Of a stretch of DNA of 64,000 nt, positions 34,435 through 46,648 are shown in pieces. Each line of letters begins with the position of its first letter. The first letter of the stretch is position 1. The position numbers and the translations under genes are program-made. Source of the DNA: Fasciola hepatica (Eukaryota > Platyhelminthes > Trematoda > Plagiorchiida > Fasciolidae); NCBI GenBank assembly GCA_948099385.1, contig CANUEZ040000114.1, positions 248,001-312,000 of the forward strand, given 5' to 3'. The notes under the pieces are model-generated. The model saw nothing but the letters and a program-made list of their open reading frames with translations. It was not told the DNA's origin and made no database searches.

Positions 34435-37400
34435 CATCCAAGTTGCGGGTCCTGTGACGCTAGCCATGGACTACTAGAAAGCTACAAATTCACCAAAGCC
34501 ACAACATACGAACGTCGGGAACGGCGAGGACGACAGGAGCGTGCTTTATTTGCCTCAGTACCACGCACCGGGTGCCAACATGTCAAACAAGGACCAGAGG
34601 TGTTCACGGGGGTTGCGCGGGCAGACACCACCGATTGTTACACCGGAGGTGAACTCGAAGCCCAGTGTGACCTGTTCAACATCGCGGTCTGCAGGTTAAC
34701 CGGTACTTTTAGGACTAGTTCCCGTAGGAGTGGTGACCCACACCGGGGTGGTCAAAGCTTTGGCTTTCGTCGACAGTGGATCGGACACTGCCCTGGCAAA
34801 GGAGCGGTTTACCGACAAACACCGGCTCGCTAAAACACGACGTCGTTAGCAGTGGGCACGGTAGGAGGAACACAAGTAATGACTGTCGGTCGGTTGGGGT
34901 TATAGCTAGTCTTCTTAGACACTAACGAGCAAATCGAATCAACGGGGGCATTACATTAGCTGATCTCCCGAAGTGAGAAACAAGGTCGGTGAACGCACTT
35001 TTGACTAGGTAGCCTCACCCGCAGGAATTATCCGTTGTACACTGAGAAGACGACAAAGTGGGCCTTCACATCGGCTTCGACGTGCCAGAGGCACATTGGG
35101 CACTTGATCATAGAGTAGGCAAAGGCCAGGCACCTTAAGCAGTACGCACGGCTCTGGGATGGATATCATATGGTCCAGCCGGAGGACGTGGTTCTATAAA
35201 TTACGTATCGGCCGAAAAGGATTGCATAGAGTACCAATGGCAGCGGCCGTATTGGAGGGAGTTTCGCAACATCGGAGACGGATGCATGTCGTTGTCTCAA
35301 GAGGACCGCTTCGCCTTGCAAACAGTGCGGCAAGGAACTAGACGTAACGACCAAAACGCTCAAGTCCTGGTCCGGGTAAAGCCTGACCAACGAATAAATT
35401 ATCGATTCACTGAATAATAAGCTTCACTCGTTCTGGATAGCACTTTGGAGCCTCAAAGCAACGCGTAGCCCAAATCGAAGCAGAACCCAAATCAAGAACA
35501 CGATTGCTCTGCAAATTCTACGGTACTATTAGCGAGTAAAAATATAAGTACAAACACGACCATATCTTTGACAGTGAGCCTCAGTCACTATCCAGCCAAA
35601 AAAGGTAGTCAAAATAGTACAAAACTCTGTAAAAATGGGAACAGTTGGCCAAAAAGAGTAAATAATAAACATCTGTCCTGAAGTCCATACAGACAGAACA
35701 AGTTCTCCACGCTTAATCAGGCCCAAAGAACAACTTCCTGAGAGTGGCAGCCAAAAATCGGCGTAAAAGAGCTGAACGTCTACGATCAATCAACGTGAGC
35801 AAGAAAGTGAAACCAAGGAGTAGTAAAACAAAACTGTGCTGAATCAGTGCATCTCACTACCGTACCAACTGCCCTCAAAGTAACCTCAGTAAGAAAGCAC
35901 AACCATAAAAGAAAAAAGTAAATGCACCAAGCGTAGAATAACTGTCGACCAAAAAACAGTGTCAACATGAATTAGGTTAGAGAAGGCGGTCCAAAATTAG
36001 TCGTAGAGTATAGAAATGTGAGTAGAAGGGGAATTTTTCAATCAACATGGACATTACACCAGATGCCTTAAAAAGAGATCGAGGTTCTCCTTTCATGGCG
36101 TACACCAGCTGCACCTTGGGCTGATAACAGAAACTATGCTCTGCAAATACTACTAAGGCTGAAAGAACGCTTCGTTCGAGACCAGAATCTGTGGGAACGA
36201 TACGCACAGGTAATGAGGCGAAACGGAGCTTTCGGTTACTTTGAAATGGTGCCTGCTACCCCAGACGGCCGGAAAGGGATCTGGAATCTACCTCACCACC
36301 CCTTTATCAACCCCAAGAAACCCGAAAATCTGCGGGTGGTTTTCGACTGTGCAGCCAAGTTCAAGGGAAGTACTTAAATGATCACCCGCCACAAGGGCTT
36401 GAATGGACCACCCCAATGATTGACTTTTTGTGCCGTTTCAGGGTGGGCAGAGTGGCCCTGTCCGCCGATATCAGGGAAGGAGCGAGATGCGTTGTGGTTC
36501 CCATGGTGGAAGAGAACAACCGGAGCAAAGTTGTGATTAATTGTAAGATGACCGTCCACCCCTTCGGAGCGATATCATCATCATTTTGTACGAACTACGC
36601 TCTTCGAGAATCAGCGAAAAAACACGGAGACTTGGTCCACCGGTCGGTAGTAGATAGCGTCAGCAGAAAATTCCACGTGGACGACTGTCTTGGGTCATTC
36701 GATGATGTAGACTTGGCCCTAGCGCAGTTCAGGGGCCCAACAAGGTTGCTAGAAGAGGGCGGCTTCCATCTAATGGAATGGATGTCAAAGGCTTCAGAAG
36801 TGCTGGAAGTCATCCCGTACCACAAAAGGGCCGGAAGAGTTAGAGATTTGGACGGCTCTCCACTCCCTACCGAAAACACCCTAGGAATACAATGGAACGC
36901 GGAAACGGACAACTTTGTTTTCGAGCGGAAATTTCCCGAGTTGCCAGTAACCCGTCGTGGTATACCATCTACTGTCTCTAGTTTGTTTGATCCGCTCGGT
37001 TTCGTCTCTACCCGGCTGTTACCCGGGAAGATCTTGCTGCAGCGGCTCTGCCGTAAGAAAGTCGATTGGGACCAGCCACTGGAACGAGAAGACCGGCTGG
37101 ACTGGGAGGAATTTCTGAACACCTTAAAGAAACTAGGGGACATACGGGTTCCACGGTGCTTGCCCCCTGGTCACGTAACACGGACGGGAGAACTACGTGC
37201 CTTTTTTGACGCATCCGAAGTCGGTTACGGATCCATTGTGTATGAACGATGGTGCACGGGGGGTGGACAATATGCTGTGAGGATTCTGTTCGCCAAAGTC
37301 CGCGTTGCCCCACTGAAGTCGGTTTCGATCCCATGCCTTGAACTAAGAGCGGCGGTGTCAGCAGTCAGGACGGTACAAGCAGTGAAGAGGTGTTTCGACT

Positions 37401-39263
37401 TACCTTTGGTCGGCTAGTTTTTGGACGGATTCGGCGATAGTACTGCCCAACATTACCAACGTCGGGAGCCGTTTTAGTACTTTCTTTGCTAACCGACTCA
37501 CGATCATCCAAGATGACACTGCCATAGACCCGTGGAAGCAAATCGGGCCTGGTGATAACCCAGCCGATTTGTGCTCCCAAGGTGCGACGAACTTCTGGCA
37601 ACTCAAGGCGTGGACAGGAGGACTGAAATGCCTGGAAGTGCCTAAACAAGACTGGCCTGTGTGCGAACTAAAACCTCCTTTGGACTTGGAACAGGCGATC
37701 AAAGGGGCAGTGATAACGGCCACAGTCGTCGAAGCAACATTCATTTTGTCACGATTGGTCAGGTTTTCCTCCTGGATGAAGATACTTCGTTTATTAGTTT
37801 GGTTGGCCAGTTTCAAGGGACATTTGCTAGTCATGAAAGGGCTCCGCCCCTCTGGCCGGATACTAGTGGGTCCGATAAGCCCTGGTGAACTGCGAGCCGC
37901 AGAGCACGATATATTCAAAATGATACAACGGGAGGCTTTCACCCAAGAACTCGAGAAGGCAAAAGAAGAGGGACCGATCGAGAAAAGAATATCATTTCCG
38001 AGGGGCGACTTGAAGTATTTTATTCCCAAACTCATTAATGGACTGCTACGGGCAGATGGTAGGCTGACAAATTCCCACCTGAGTTTTGGCACGAAATACC
38101 CCATATTGCTACCGACTCGACAACCTATGATAGAGCTAATGATTCAACATATCCACTCCGTAGTGGGACATGCCAGGGAAAGTCACGTGACAAGCGTCAT
38201 CCGAAAGCGCCCTTGGTTGCGGGGAGGAAGGACGACTGTAAAACGCGTAATCCGACGTTTTATACATTGTATGAGAAGCAATGCCGCAGCGTGCAAACAA
38301 AATATGGCTCCGCTGCCAGAATGTAGAGTGACCTCGGGTTGGCCTCCTTTCAGTTATACTGGGCTGGACGATTTCGGGCCTTTGTGGATCGAGTGTGTAA
38401 AGAGGTCGGAAAAACGATACGGGTGTATTATGACGTGCATGAAGTCACGCTCGGTGCACTTGGAAGTTATGCATTCGATGACGACCGACTTCTTCCTCCA
38501 GGTCTTGCAAAGATTTATCAACCGGAGAGGCATACCAGCAGATAAATACTCAGACAATGGGTCAGATTTCGTGGGCACTCATCCAGAACTGCAGCTTTGG
38601 CACCAAAACATGAACAGGGACGAGCTGCGTAATGGAACCGTGGTTTATGGCGTACAATGGCACTTCAATCCACACCCCGCAGGCCAGCCATCGCGGTAGT
38701 GTATGGTAAGGCCTGATCAGGTCCACCAGGCGAATGTTGCTGTTGATCATTGAGCAGTGGCCGCTCGACGACGAAACGTTCAGCGCCATCATGGCCGAGG
38801 TCGAAAGAATTCTGAAAACTTCCCACTAGTTCCAGTAACCAAAGGCGACCCCACCCATCTGGCGCTCATCCCGAACGACTTATTGACGCTAAGGTCGAAC
38901 GAGGGTTTCCAAGGGCCGGTAAACCTTCGTGGGAGCTACCTCCACGGGTGGAAGCAAGCGAACTATCTGGCCAAGGTCTTCTGGAGGCGATGGCTACGGG
39001 AGTACCTACCGGCTTTGCAGACTCGACAGAAGTGGATGGCCAAAACAAGACCATTCAAAGTTGGGGACGTGGTTATGATCGCCGACGAACGCGCACATTT
39101 CAGCGCTTGGTCTTTGGGAGTAGTTACAGAAACCATCAAAAGCACTGACGGAATGATAAGAACGGTGAAGGTGAAGACAGCTAACGGAGTGCTCATTCGT
39201 GACATACGCAGTATTAACCTACTCGAGAGCGAAGACGGAGGAGCTGATAACCCTGTGGCCTAG
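34435..39263 (+). pseudogene. Pao/BEL gag-pol remnant (copy 2), 5'-truncated
   Basis: Plus-strand copy beginning in the zinc-knuckle region (NCGSCDASHG; GACFICLSTTHRVPTC near 34530-34575). The protease keeps VKALAFVDSGSDTALAKERF (about 34750-34810). A foreign LTR interrupts it at 35.3-36.1 kb. The reverse transcriptase includes NPKKPENLRVVFDCAAKF, the box KFHVDDCLGSF (YVDD changed to HVDD) and RNase H with DASEVGYGSIVYERW. A frameshift follows near 37405. The linker and integrase (LDDFGPLW, YSDNGSDF) are broken near 38700. From about 38850 to the stop at 39263 it becomes almost identical to the intact BEL. The 5' LTR and most of gag are missing. Confidence 0.88.
35342..36058 (-). mobile_element. 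Divergent BEL-type LTR inserted in BEL copy 2
   Basis: This stretch interrupts the pol reading between QGTR and LKKEIEVLLSWRT. AACGCGTAGCCCAAATCGAA and AATTCTACGGTACTATTAG resemble GCAATGCGTAGCCAAATTCG and AATTCTACGATACTAGATT of the young BEL LTR, in the same orientation. It is thus an old relative of that LTR, about 0.7 kb long, probably solo. Its exact ends and target duplication could not be fixed. Confidence 0.55.
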
Positions 39264-39974
39264 TAAACCTTTTTCACACCAGTAATCGAGGTGGATAAAG
39301 AAACACCATATATGCCACACAATCCCCGTCAAACACGTTAAGGTGCTCGCGGTCCCTTCGTTGACATTACAGAAGGTTCTTTCCGATATGTGGTGATGAG
39401 TGCGATTCCATTATACATCCCGATACATACACACATGCACGACGCACTCTACATCCCGTAAACCCATCATACATGTGACAGTGTTCTTTGTTCGCCTTTT
39501 GTTGACGCTACCGAATGCCCCTTGCACATGTGGAAGTAGTGGAGCTCAGGTCACACATGCATGCTACATTTACTCGTTTTCTTGCCACGCGGTCTTTTGT
39601 TGACATTGCAGAAAGTCCTCCTTTGATGTGTAGTCATACCTGTGATTTCATTGTAACCCCGGCACACACACACACGCACGCACACACACACACACACACA
39701 CACTCAAGCGCGTACATCCAGGACCGGACGGCCCCGTACGAGGACAACGTCTATGTGACCATTCACGCCCGCCATCGGTCATTTGGTCTTGTGGAAGATG
39801 TAGACTAGCCTCACGTCTATGTATCCAATGGGTTAGGTGCGACCAGTAGTAGAACGTCGACGACGAGCATTAGACGCGCGCACTGACAGCAGGGCCTAGG
39901 CAGGTAGGAAGAATCAGTACCTTTATACCGAACCTTTGACTCTGCTAAGGATCCAGGAGGATTTTGGTGGGCGG
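39264..39974 (+). other. BEL copy 2 3' untranslated region with (CA)n
   Basis: Closely matches the minus strand of 48934-48234. It contains a CA microsatellite at 39663-39703. Two related blocks about 240 bases apart (GTTGACATTACAGAAGGTTC and GTTGACATTGCAGAAAGTCC) indicate an internal tandem duplication. Confidence 0.8.
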
Positions 39975-40353
39975 TGTAACAGCCGGTCGTGGAAAATCCC
40001 CCTTTTTCCCTCGCGATTCAGTGTTTTTTCCCAACATCACTCATTTCCATACACTATTGACTTGTCTTTACGAACTGGTTGTTTTTCTGGACCAATTGTT
40101 GTTTGTTCGCGCCCAGAGCGCTATTTTGGCACATCCTTGCTCAGGACCTGCGTGACGCACGTGCTGTTTGCTCACACGCTGCTATTCGGTTTCTCGTTGT
40201 TGAGTCTTTGTGATCGTATTATTGAGGTTTGTATATTGTTTATGTCATTGTTTATTTTAATAATCTAGTATCGTAGAATTATCACGGATAATCGCCTTCT
40301 GATTTCGGGATCCGTTGCGAATTTGGCTACGCATTGCTCAAACGTTCGTAACA
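39975..40353 (+). repeat. BEL copy 2 3' LTR, 379 bp
   Basis: TGTAACAGCC ... GTTCGTAACA. By eye identical to the LTRs of the intact element at 47855 and 54173. No matching 5' LTR or target duplication was found. Confidence 0.95.
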
Positions 40354-40680
40354 TGAAACAATGCCAATCGCGTCTACGTTTTAGAGCCACGCCGGACAGA
40401 ATGCTAGCTAAGAGACTGAGGATTCAACCGTCCGCGTGCGAAGCAGTCAAAAATATGTTGTTTAGTTTGCCCAAACCAACTGTCCAATGGCCCAAAGCAG
40501 AGACAAAACGAACAGCCCCGTGAGATCAATGTTCATACAAACTGCCTAAAGTCAAGCACTGATTGGTTATTTACCTGCAACTGTTTTGTTCACGACTTTA
40601 CACATTCAAGCTCCGTCACCTCCAAGTCGCCAAAACAACTCCCCTTCTGAAGCAGAATTGTCGGAGGGGTCATCTGGTCA
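40354..40680 (+). repeat. Dispersed repeat X, copy 1
   Basis: Shares with 44237-44560 the ordered blocks TGAAACAATGC, GTTTTAGAGCCAC, CCCAAACCAACTGTCCAA, ACAAAACGAACAGCCC and CAGGCTCCGTC/CAAGCTCCGTC. No coding sense; identity unknown. Confidence 0.7.
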
Positions 40681-41220
40681 AATAGAGGGCGTTCCGTGCG
40701 GCGGTCTTCATAAGTCGCACGAGCTTTAAGCGTGGTCTGCTGTCTAGGAAACTGTAACAGTTATTCTGATCGTGAGTGACGCATAGTCCAGTTATCAATT
40801 TCCAGAGTGGGAACAAGATCGATTCATCAATTCTGCGGTACTGGACTAAAAGTTTATACGCATGTAAATACGTAAAAAACCTCAACTGTACCGCCTGAAC
40901 GTTTAGCAGCGAAGACCGGAGTTCAATAAAAAGGTCAATGTCAGGTACCACCACCACGGAAGTTCGAGTTCGAATCAAAAATATGCCACGGCACGAGCAA
41001 AATATGACCAAATGTACAAGTGTAGTGACTGATGCATGCTGCACTTGTTTGAGTGCCAATAAGATAAAGAGCATAGTCTCCACAATACACGTATGTGGCA
41101 AAGGCTGGGGAAGACTTCCACAAGTTCACATTACAGGGACCATGCAAAGATATCGCATTCCGCTAGGGCAGCGGGTGGATTGTTCTAAAGTGCCCTCGAA
41201 CCCAGCGGTCATCTAAGAAA
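40681..41220 (-). repeat. Dispersed repeat segment, related to 26.14 kb
   Basis: A minus-strand frame of 143 codons (41101-40673) includes MLFILLALKQVQHA, which is paralleled at 26.2 kb. No protein family is recognised and the parallel copy has stops, so I treat this as repeat DNA rather than a gene. Confidence 0.4.
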
Positions 41221-41479
41221 CCCCCACCTGGGTGTTGGAGAAAGAATAGATATATGGGTATATATATTTCGTACGAAAGAATCCTTCAAGACATTTCGGG
41301 GGTTCCTCCGTCCACCATGCCCCTACACGCAAGGGAGGAACAAACTACGCAAACGAACCAGCAGTGTCCGCATCTCTCTGTCCCCACCTTCTAACGAAAA
41401 CACGCTGTTGCTGTAGTTTTCGCAATGGTAGCCACCCATTCTGATGGATTATGCACTACCACTGATCCCATTTCAACTC
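41221..41479. other. No recognisable feature
   Basis: Spacer before LINE copy E; could be its decayed endonuclease region. Confidence 0.3.
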
Positions 41480-44160
41480 AGTTAGGGTATGGGGATTATG
41501 AGCACCGCCAGGTGAATTCAGCAGTCGGTTTCTGTATCTAGTGCGCCGATGCGCATTGTTATATCACATAGGCCAACCAACCGGCGGAGGTTTGGTCAGA
41601 TACCCGGCCTCCCGGACCTCCTACTCACTAAATCATTGGAGGAAGTCGTCAACCTCCGGACTACTGCTCTCAGGGCAGGAGCCGTCATGGGTTGACCAGG
41701 TTCCTGCTCAAAGGGAAAACCCGGAGGTCTCTCACATACTAGAGAGGAACTTCCGGATTCCTCACTACCAGGCACTGAGGATGGCCGATGTGGATACACA
41801 GTGGGCAGCCTACAATCTCAATTTGGATGATGAATGGTTGCACATAAAGGGCAACTTACAGCTGCTCACTGATGAGTTCGCCCCAATGAGGAGAGTAAGA
41901 AGGAAGAGCCAACCACCTTAATGGGTCAGCAGGGCCTAAAAAGAGCAGGCAAGCAAGCAAGTGGCATGGTGACGCTCCCGCAGCTCGGGGGGGACATCTT
42001 CGCTTTCTGCTGTTCCCGGGGAAGCGTGAACACGGACTAGGAGCACAGAAATCCTATCTGATAAAGTATGAAACGAGAATGGCACAAAAAGCCGAGAACT
42101 GCCCCAAGGCCTGTTCCCACCGTGTACAGTCTAGGGCCCAGTCACCAGTGGCAGTAAAATTGTTGGGTATGGACAAGGTAGACGTGCAAGCAAGGCCGGT
42201 GAAATAGCTGAAGTACTCAAAGGATCCTTCGAGCTGGTGCACACTACAGACGCCGGGAACTATCCGCCATTACTAGACACCTATAGTTTTCCGAAATTGG
42301 ACGGAATTGCTATATAACCCGTGAGAGAGGAGCTGGTTGCCAATCATTTAAAGCAAAGAAAGTCGGCCAAACCAGGTGAGAGTCACCAGCCATCCTACGT
42401 CCTTTGGCAAGAGCAGTGTCCGGGGCGCTAGCACACTTGTTCACCAGGTCACTAGCCTCGGCCAAGCGGCCTTCTGGCTGGCTAAAAGCCGAATTCTCAC
42501 CCATCCACAAAGGAGGTAAGGGGGGGGTTATATCTAACAACAGGCCTCCTTAGCCTGCTGTGGGTGATATTTGAAAGTACTTGAGGGCATAGTAGGAGAT
42601 ATGATCACAAGGCATGGTCAACCCTACGGGATAATCACAGTAAGCCAGCATGGATTCGTAAAGAGGAGATCGTGGCTCACGAGCCCCTCATCATTTCTGT
42701 GTGAGGTGACCGACAGATTGGACAAGGGCGAGAGAGTTGAAGTGTGCCATCTGGATTTCGAGAAGGCCTTCGACGCAGTAAACGGCATACTGCTGGTGCA
42801 AAAATGCGGAGCAAGAGGAATGGACAAGAGGCGCTGAACTGTATTAGAGCATACTCCACTGGTAGGAATTTCCATATTCGGGTTGAGGATGCAATGTCCA
42901 GCGCGTGCAGTGGGGTGCCGCAGGGGTTGGTTGATCTATAAAAATGCCCCGCTGCACACACTGAGGTGTCCTGGTTTCCTGTTCGCCGATGATTTCCAGG
43001 CGGTGGGGGAACCATCTTAGAACTGGGTGCGGCAATACCTGATAAGAATTTGGGAACATGGGAACTCCCTTTAAACAGAGGCAAATGCCGACAGCTGCCC
43101 CATGGCATGGGAGTGAGAAGGACTCTACATTCCGATGAAGGATCACTCGGGATGATCTAGACCATTGAGATCATAAAAGATCCCGGGGTTCAAGTGCACG
43201 AAACTTTCACACCCAGCCAGCAGTGCCTTGAAGCAGCAACACACAGTAATAGTTCCACATTTTTAACCTGTGTCGGATAGTCAGGTCTCGGGATGCCAAA
43301 AATATAACGGCACTTTACAAAAAGCATGTACGCCCCACCCGGAACACTGCATTCAGGCCTGGGAACCGAAACTATTCAGAGGCAAACAGCTGTTGGGAAC
43401 CATCCAAAGACGGTTTATTCCGATGGTCACTGGGCTGCTGGACGAGACACACAAAGAAAGCCTCAAAGCATTCGATCTGTTCTTGCTGAACGGACGGTGC
43501 CTAAGAGGGATGCGATCGAGACGTGCAAACAGCTCCACAGGTTGCCTGAAAATGACGGGCTGTTATTAGTTCTAAGTAAATACCCGACACTCAGGGGACG
43601 CGAATACAAACTGATGAAACCCAGGGCCGTCAGAAGTGTCGGAAAACATTTCTCCTCTTACCACTTTACAGACCCGCAGAACAAACTACCACCCCATGTA
43701 GCAGCAGCGGAAGGCGTCTTCATGTTTGCACAACAGCTGGATGACTTCTAGGATGAGGTTTTCCCGGAATACGACTAACCGAATGAGCGTACCCTCAGGT
43801 TACACCCCTCCCTTCCACTCCCCTCCTTATTTCGAAACGATAACACATATGTTTGCCCGTCACGTAATAAAATGCAGCAGACTGTGGCCGTTTTTATCTA
43901 TTCGGTTGTCCCCATGGGGGATTCTCGAGGGTCAGCACAGCAGCATGTTGAGACAGTGAACTTATCTACCCAAAGTGGCAGCCCGTCTTTCGAGAGTGAA
44001 CCTAATTTTTATTCTCTTCCATGCAGTCCACCACCCAACAGTCCCGTCATTCGGACCGCCTGGTTGTCGGAGCTCCGTGGGAAAATCGCAACCATGGAGT
44101 GCAAGAACCTGAACGTACACTGGCTAAAGCCGCAAATCATCTGATCTGATCTGATCTGAC
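41480..44160 (+). pseudogene. CR1-like LINE (copy E)
   Basis: Plus-strand element. The endonuclease-RT linker is seen at 41770-42260 (DVDTQWAAYNLNLDDEWLHI, ELVHTTDAGNYPPLLDTYSF). The reverse transcriptase has VLEGIVGDMI and VSQHGFVKRRSWLTSP, CHLDFEKAFDAVNGILL (about 42748-42800) and FLFADDFQAVGEPS (about 42974-43015; catalytic FADD intact). The C-terminal block (CIQAWEPKLFRGKQLLGTIQ, RRFIPMVTGLLDETHKE, LRGREYKLMKPRAVRSVGKH, FTDPQNKLPPHVAAAEGVFM) ends at 43751. Stops and frameshifts occur throughout. The element seems to end at a CTGAT pentamer run at 44138-44160, a plausible LINE 3' tail. Confidence 0.85.
44138..44160. repeat. (CTGAT)n pentanucleotide repeat
   Basis: Four to five CTGAT units at the apparent 3' end of LINE copy E. 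Confidence 0.9.
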
Positions 44161-44236
44161 CTGGACAAGCCAAATGTTCCAACTGTTGCCAAACGACGGT
44201 AAAAACACTGGAATAGAAGAAGAACAGTTGGTATTG

Positions 44237-44560
44237 AAACAATGCTAACCATGTCCATGTTTTAGAGCCACACCAGAAAAAATACTAGCTAAGAGAGCTG
44301 AGGGTTCAGCCGTTCGGATGCGGAGATGTCAAAAGTAGGTAGTTCAATCGGCCCAAACCAACTGTCCAAAGGTCCGCAGCCGACACAAAACGAACAGCCC
44401 TGTGAGATCAGTGCTCACGCGAACTGCTCAGAGCTGGGTGCCTATTGGTTACTCTTGTTTATGGCCATTTTCGGTCACGTTTTTGCACGTTCAGGCTCCG
44501 TCTTCCCCAGGTCACCACAAAGTTTTACGATTAGTGCCGGGGCGGCTTGACAAGTTATGG
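44237..44560 (+). repeat. Dispersed repeat X, copy 2
   Basis: See 40354. In this copy the flank left of TGAAACAATGC is intact, whereas in copy 1 the BEL LTR begins exactly there. Confidence 0.7.
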
Positions 44561-45279
44561 CTGGAAATGCGTAGATGAAATGTGTTCGAGAATATAACAA
44601 TGGCTCAAAAGCGAATTTGGGTGTGATTGCTCCTTCAGGAAAACTGCCAAAGCCGTTGAATTTTCCCTACACAGATTCGTATTTTTACTTGATAAAAAAT
44701 CGAAATATCTTTAGGCAGAATATACGACTAACTATGAGAAAATTCGGTCGCAGACTTCATTTGGTTGCGTCGTCTGGGTACAACGGACTAAAGGCTCGAC
44801 GAATGGAACTGGCTTACCACTTATAATAGGGCACATTCCCTAAGCCTCTACGGTAGACTTCGTCGGCGGGATCAACGAGAAAAATTAGTGATCTCGATCG
44901 ACCTAAGAAAATGACCACTTTTTGGACACCATGTTGGTCCTGTTTTCCCTGCTATCTTTTCTAACGTTTGTTTTGACCCCGCCGTTTTATTCGGTTGTTT
45001 ACTTTCAACTGGACCGACTTTCCCGAGGTTGTCGTCGAACTCCTTTTTGAATCACTTTCGCCTCCGGTTCCCCGCCGACTGAACGCGTTCGCGGTTCGCT
45101 CTCTGTCCAGACATTGCGTTCGCTTTCATTTGGCGTATTTCGCGTATCCGTTTAAGTGCCACGATATATAGAATACATCTTCGCATCTGTCGACCGACTC
45201 GAGCCCTCTCTATTCGCAAGTTAGAGGGGATTCTTTTGGTACTTCGCTGTGAGACCGGACTGAAGACGTTCATTAGCCG
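44561..45279. other. No recognisable feature
   Basis: Target region of the Gypsy insertion. An 83-codon plus-strand frame at 44575 has no family resemblance. 45276-45279 (GCCG) is the left target duplication. Confidence 0.4.
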
Positions 45280-45587
45280 TATAGCAGTTGCCATCTTCGT
45301 TCATACTTTTACCACGTTTATTGTTTAACTGAACGCTGACTGCCAAGCGCGGTTGCCATTTGACCGTTGCTCTTGCACACGCTCTCACGCACGCTCCAAA
45401 ATACACGCTAACCACTATCTCTCCCAATCGCCTTCTCGTTCTCACGGGTCGTGGTGAATACTGTTCTGGTTAACATATTTGTGCAGTGCCGCACATTAGA
45501 GTAACGTGCAGGTGGTCCACGCAGTACGAAGGACCAAAGCACGCGTTTACTAAGGAAACCGCGAAGTAAGGTCTAATCAACCTTACA
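45280..45587 (+). repeat. Gypsy A 5' LTR, 308 bp
   Basis: Matches 58017-58324. The first bases read TATAGCAG where the 3' LTR has TGTAGCGG, so the terminal TG has mutated. It ends CAACCTTACA. Differences seen: two in the first eight bases, one at GAATAC/GAATAT and one at CACGCAG/CACGCGG. Confidence 0.95.
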
Positions 45588-45589
45588 AT

Positions 45590-45607
45590 TGGTGAGCCTG
45601 ACGTGAT
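45590..45607 (+). promoter_or_regulatory. Primer binding site, tRNA-Trp-like
   Basis: TGGTGAGCCTGACGTGAT lies two bases after the 5' LTR. It complements the 3' end of metazoan tRNA-Trp (…ATCACGTCGGGGTCACCA, from general knowledge) at all but two positions. It would prime minus-strand cDNA synthesis. Confidence 0.75.
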
Positions 45608-45846
45608 CCTCAGGTCGCGTGAGTTTCCTTGTTTTCTACCGTTCAAGGTCCCGTCTGCGTACGTTTTTGTGTTTTATTGTTTCCCTATCTGTTGATTTTT
45701 TTGGTCGGTTTACCAAATAATTTTTTTTGTCCATACATATTTTTGGTGTTTAGTTCGTCGTGATTTTTGTTCTTTTCTCGCGAAGATTATAGTGCCCCAT
45801 TGATCGTTGGTTTCTTTTCCCGTCTGTGTTCGGTAAAGTAATCGCT

Positions 45847-46648
45847 ATGTCCACTGAACGGAAACCCTGCTCAGACCCCACCGTTGGGGGCGATCACGCT
45901 GCACATACCGGCATTCACACCTGCTGATCCAGAACTCTGGTTCACGCTGGTCGAGTTAGAATTCGAAAACTGCCGTATAACCAGCGACGCCAGCCGTTTC
46001 AGGTAGGTAGCAGGCCGCCTCCCGCCAGAAGTCACAATGCAAGTAAGGGACGTAATAATCTCTTCCCGAAGCTATGAGGCTTTAAAGGGGGTTGTCATTG
46101 CCCGCACGACCCCAACGCAAGCCCAACGTATGCAACAACTTCAAAACGTTGAGCTTGGAAGTAGGAAGCCCTCCGAACTGCTGCGTGAGATGCAGCGCTT
46201 GAGAGGACCGACGATAGGCGAGGACCCGCTCTTGAGGGAACTTTGGCTGCAGCGTTTGCCGCATAACATTCCACTTTTACTAAGTGCCACGCGCAAATGC
46301 TCGCTAGAGGAAACTGCAGCGATAGCTGATGACATTATGTCACGATACAACCCAGCTGTAGCTGGAGTAACCAGGCCCTCCGTCACAACGGTGCCTGCCT
46401 TGCCAACATCTAACGAACTCGCGTCAGTTTTGTCTAGAATTGACGCGAGCCTGCAACGCCTAGCAGTTAGAAGTGGGTCACAGGAGCGGCACCGCGCACG
46501 CTCACCTAGGCTCCATAGTCCGTCATTGCGACGACATTTTGTCGGTTCTTCAAAAGAAGGGTATTGTAAATACCACAGTCGCTTCGGTGAGGGAGCCAAA
46601 CGATGCGAACCAGGGTGTACGTTTCCCGGTGCTCATCAGGGAAAATAA
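45847..46648 (+). pseudogene. Gypsy A gag
   Basis: The start ATG is at 45847. A one-base shift is needed within the GTTGGGGGCG run near 45885, and an in-frame TAG follows SDASRFR near 46004. From 46037 the frame is open: RLPPEVTMQV belongs to the same domain, followed by capsid-like sequence. Near 46559-46612 comes the Cys/His box [18 protein letters not shown], a C-x2-H-x9-C-x3-C arrangement rather than the usual CCHC knuckle. It stops at 46646-46648. Gag would form the particle that packages element RNA. The two lesions make this copy non-functional. Confidence 0.85.

Noticed and set aside
40670..41101. 143-codon minus-strand frame
   Set aside because: A related sequence at 26.2 kb has stops, and no family is recognised; more likely repeat DNA.
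45221..45445. Minus-strand frame across the Gypsy 5' LTR boundary, also seen at 20.3 and 57.7 kb
   Set aside because: Recurs only because it lies in the LTR; no coding signal beyond that.
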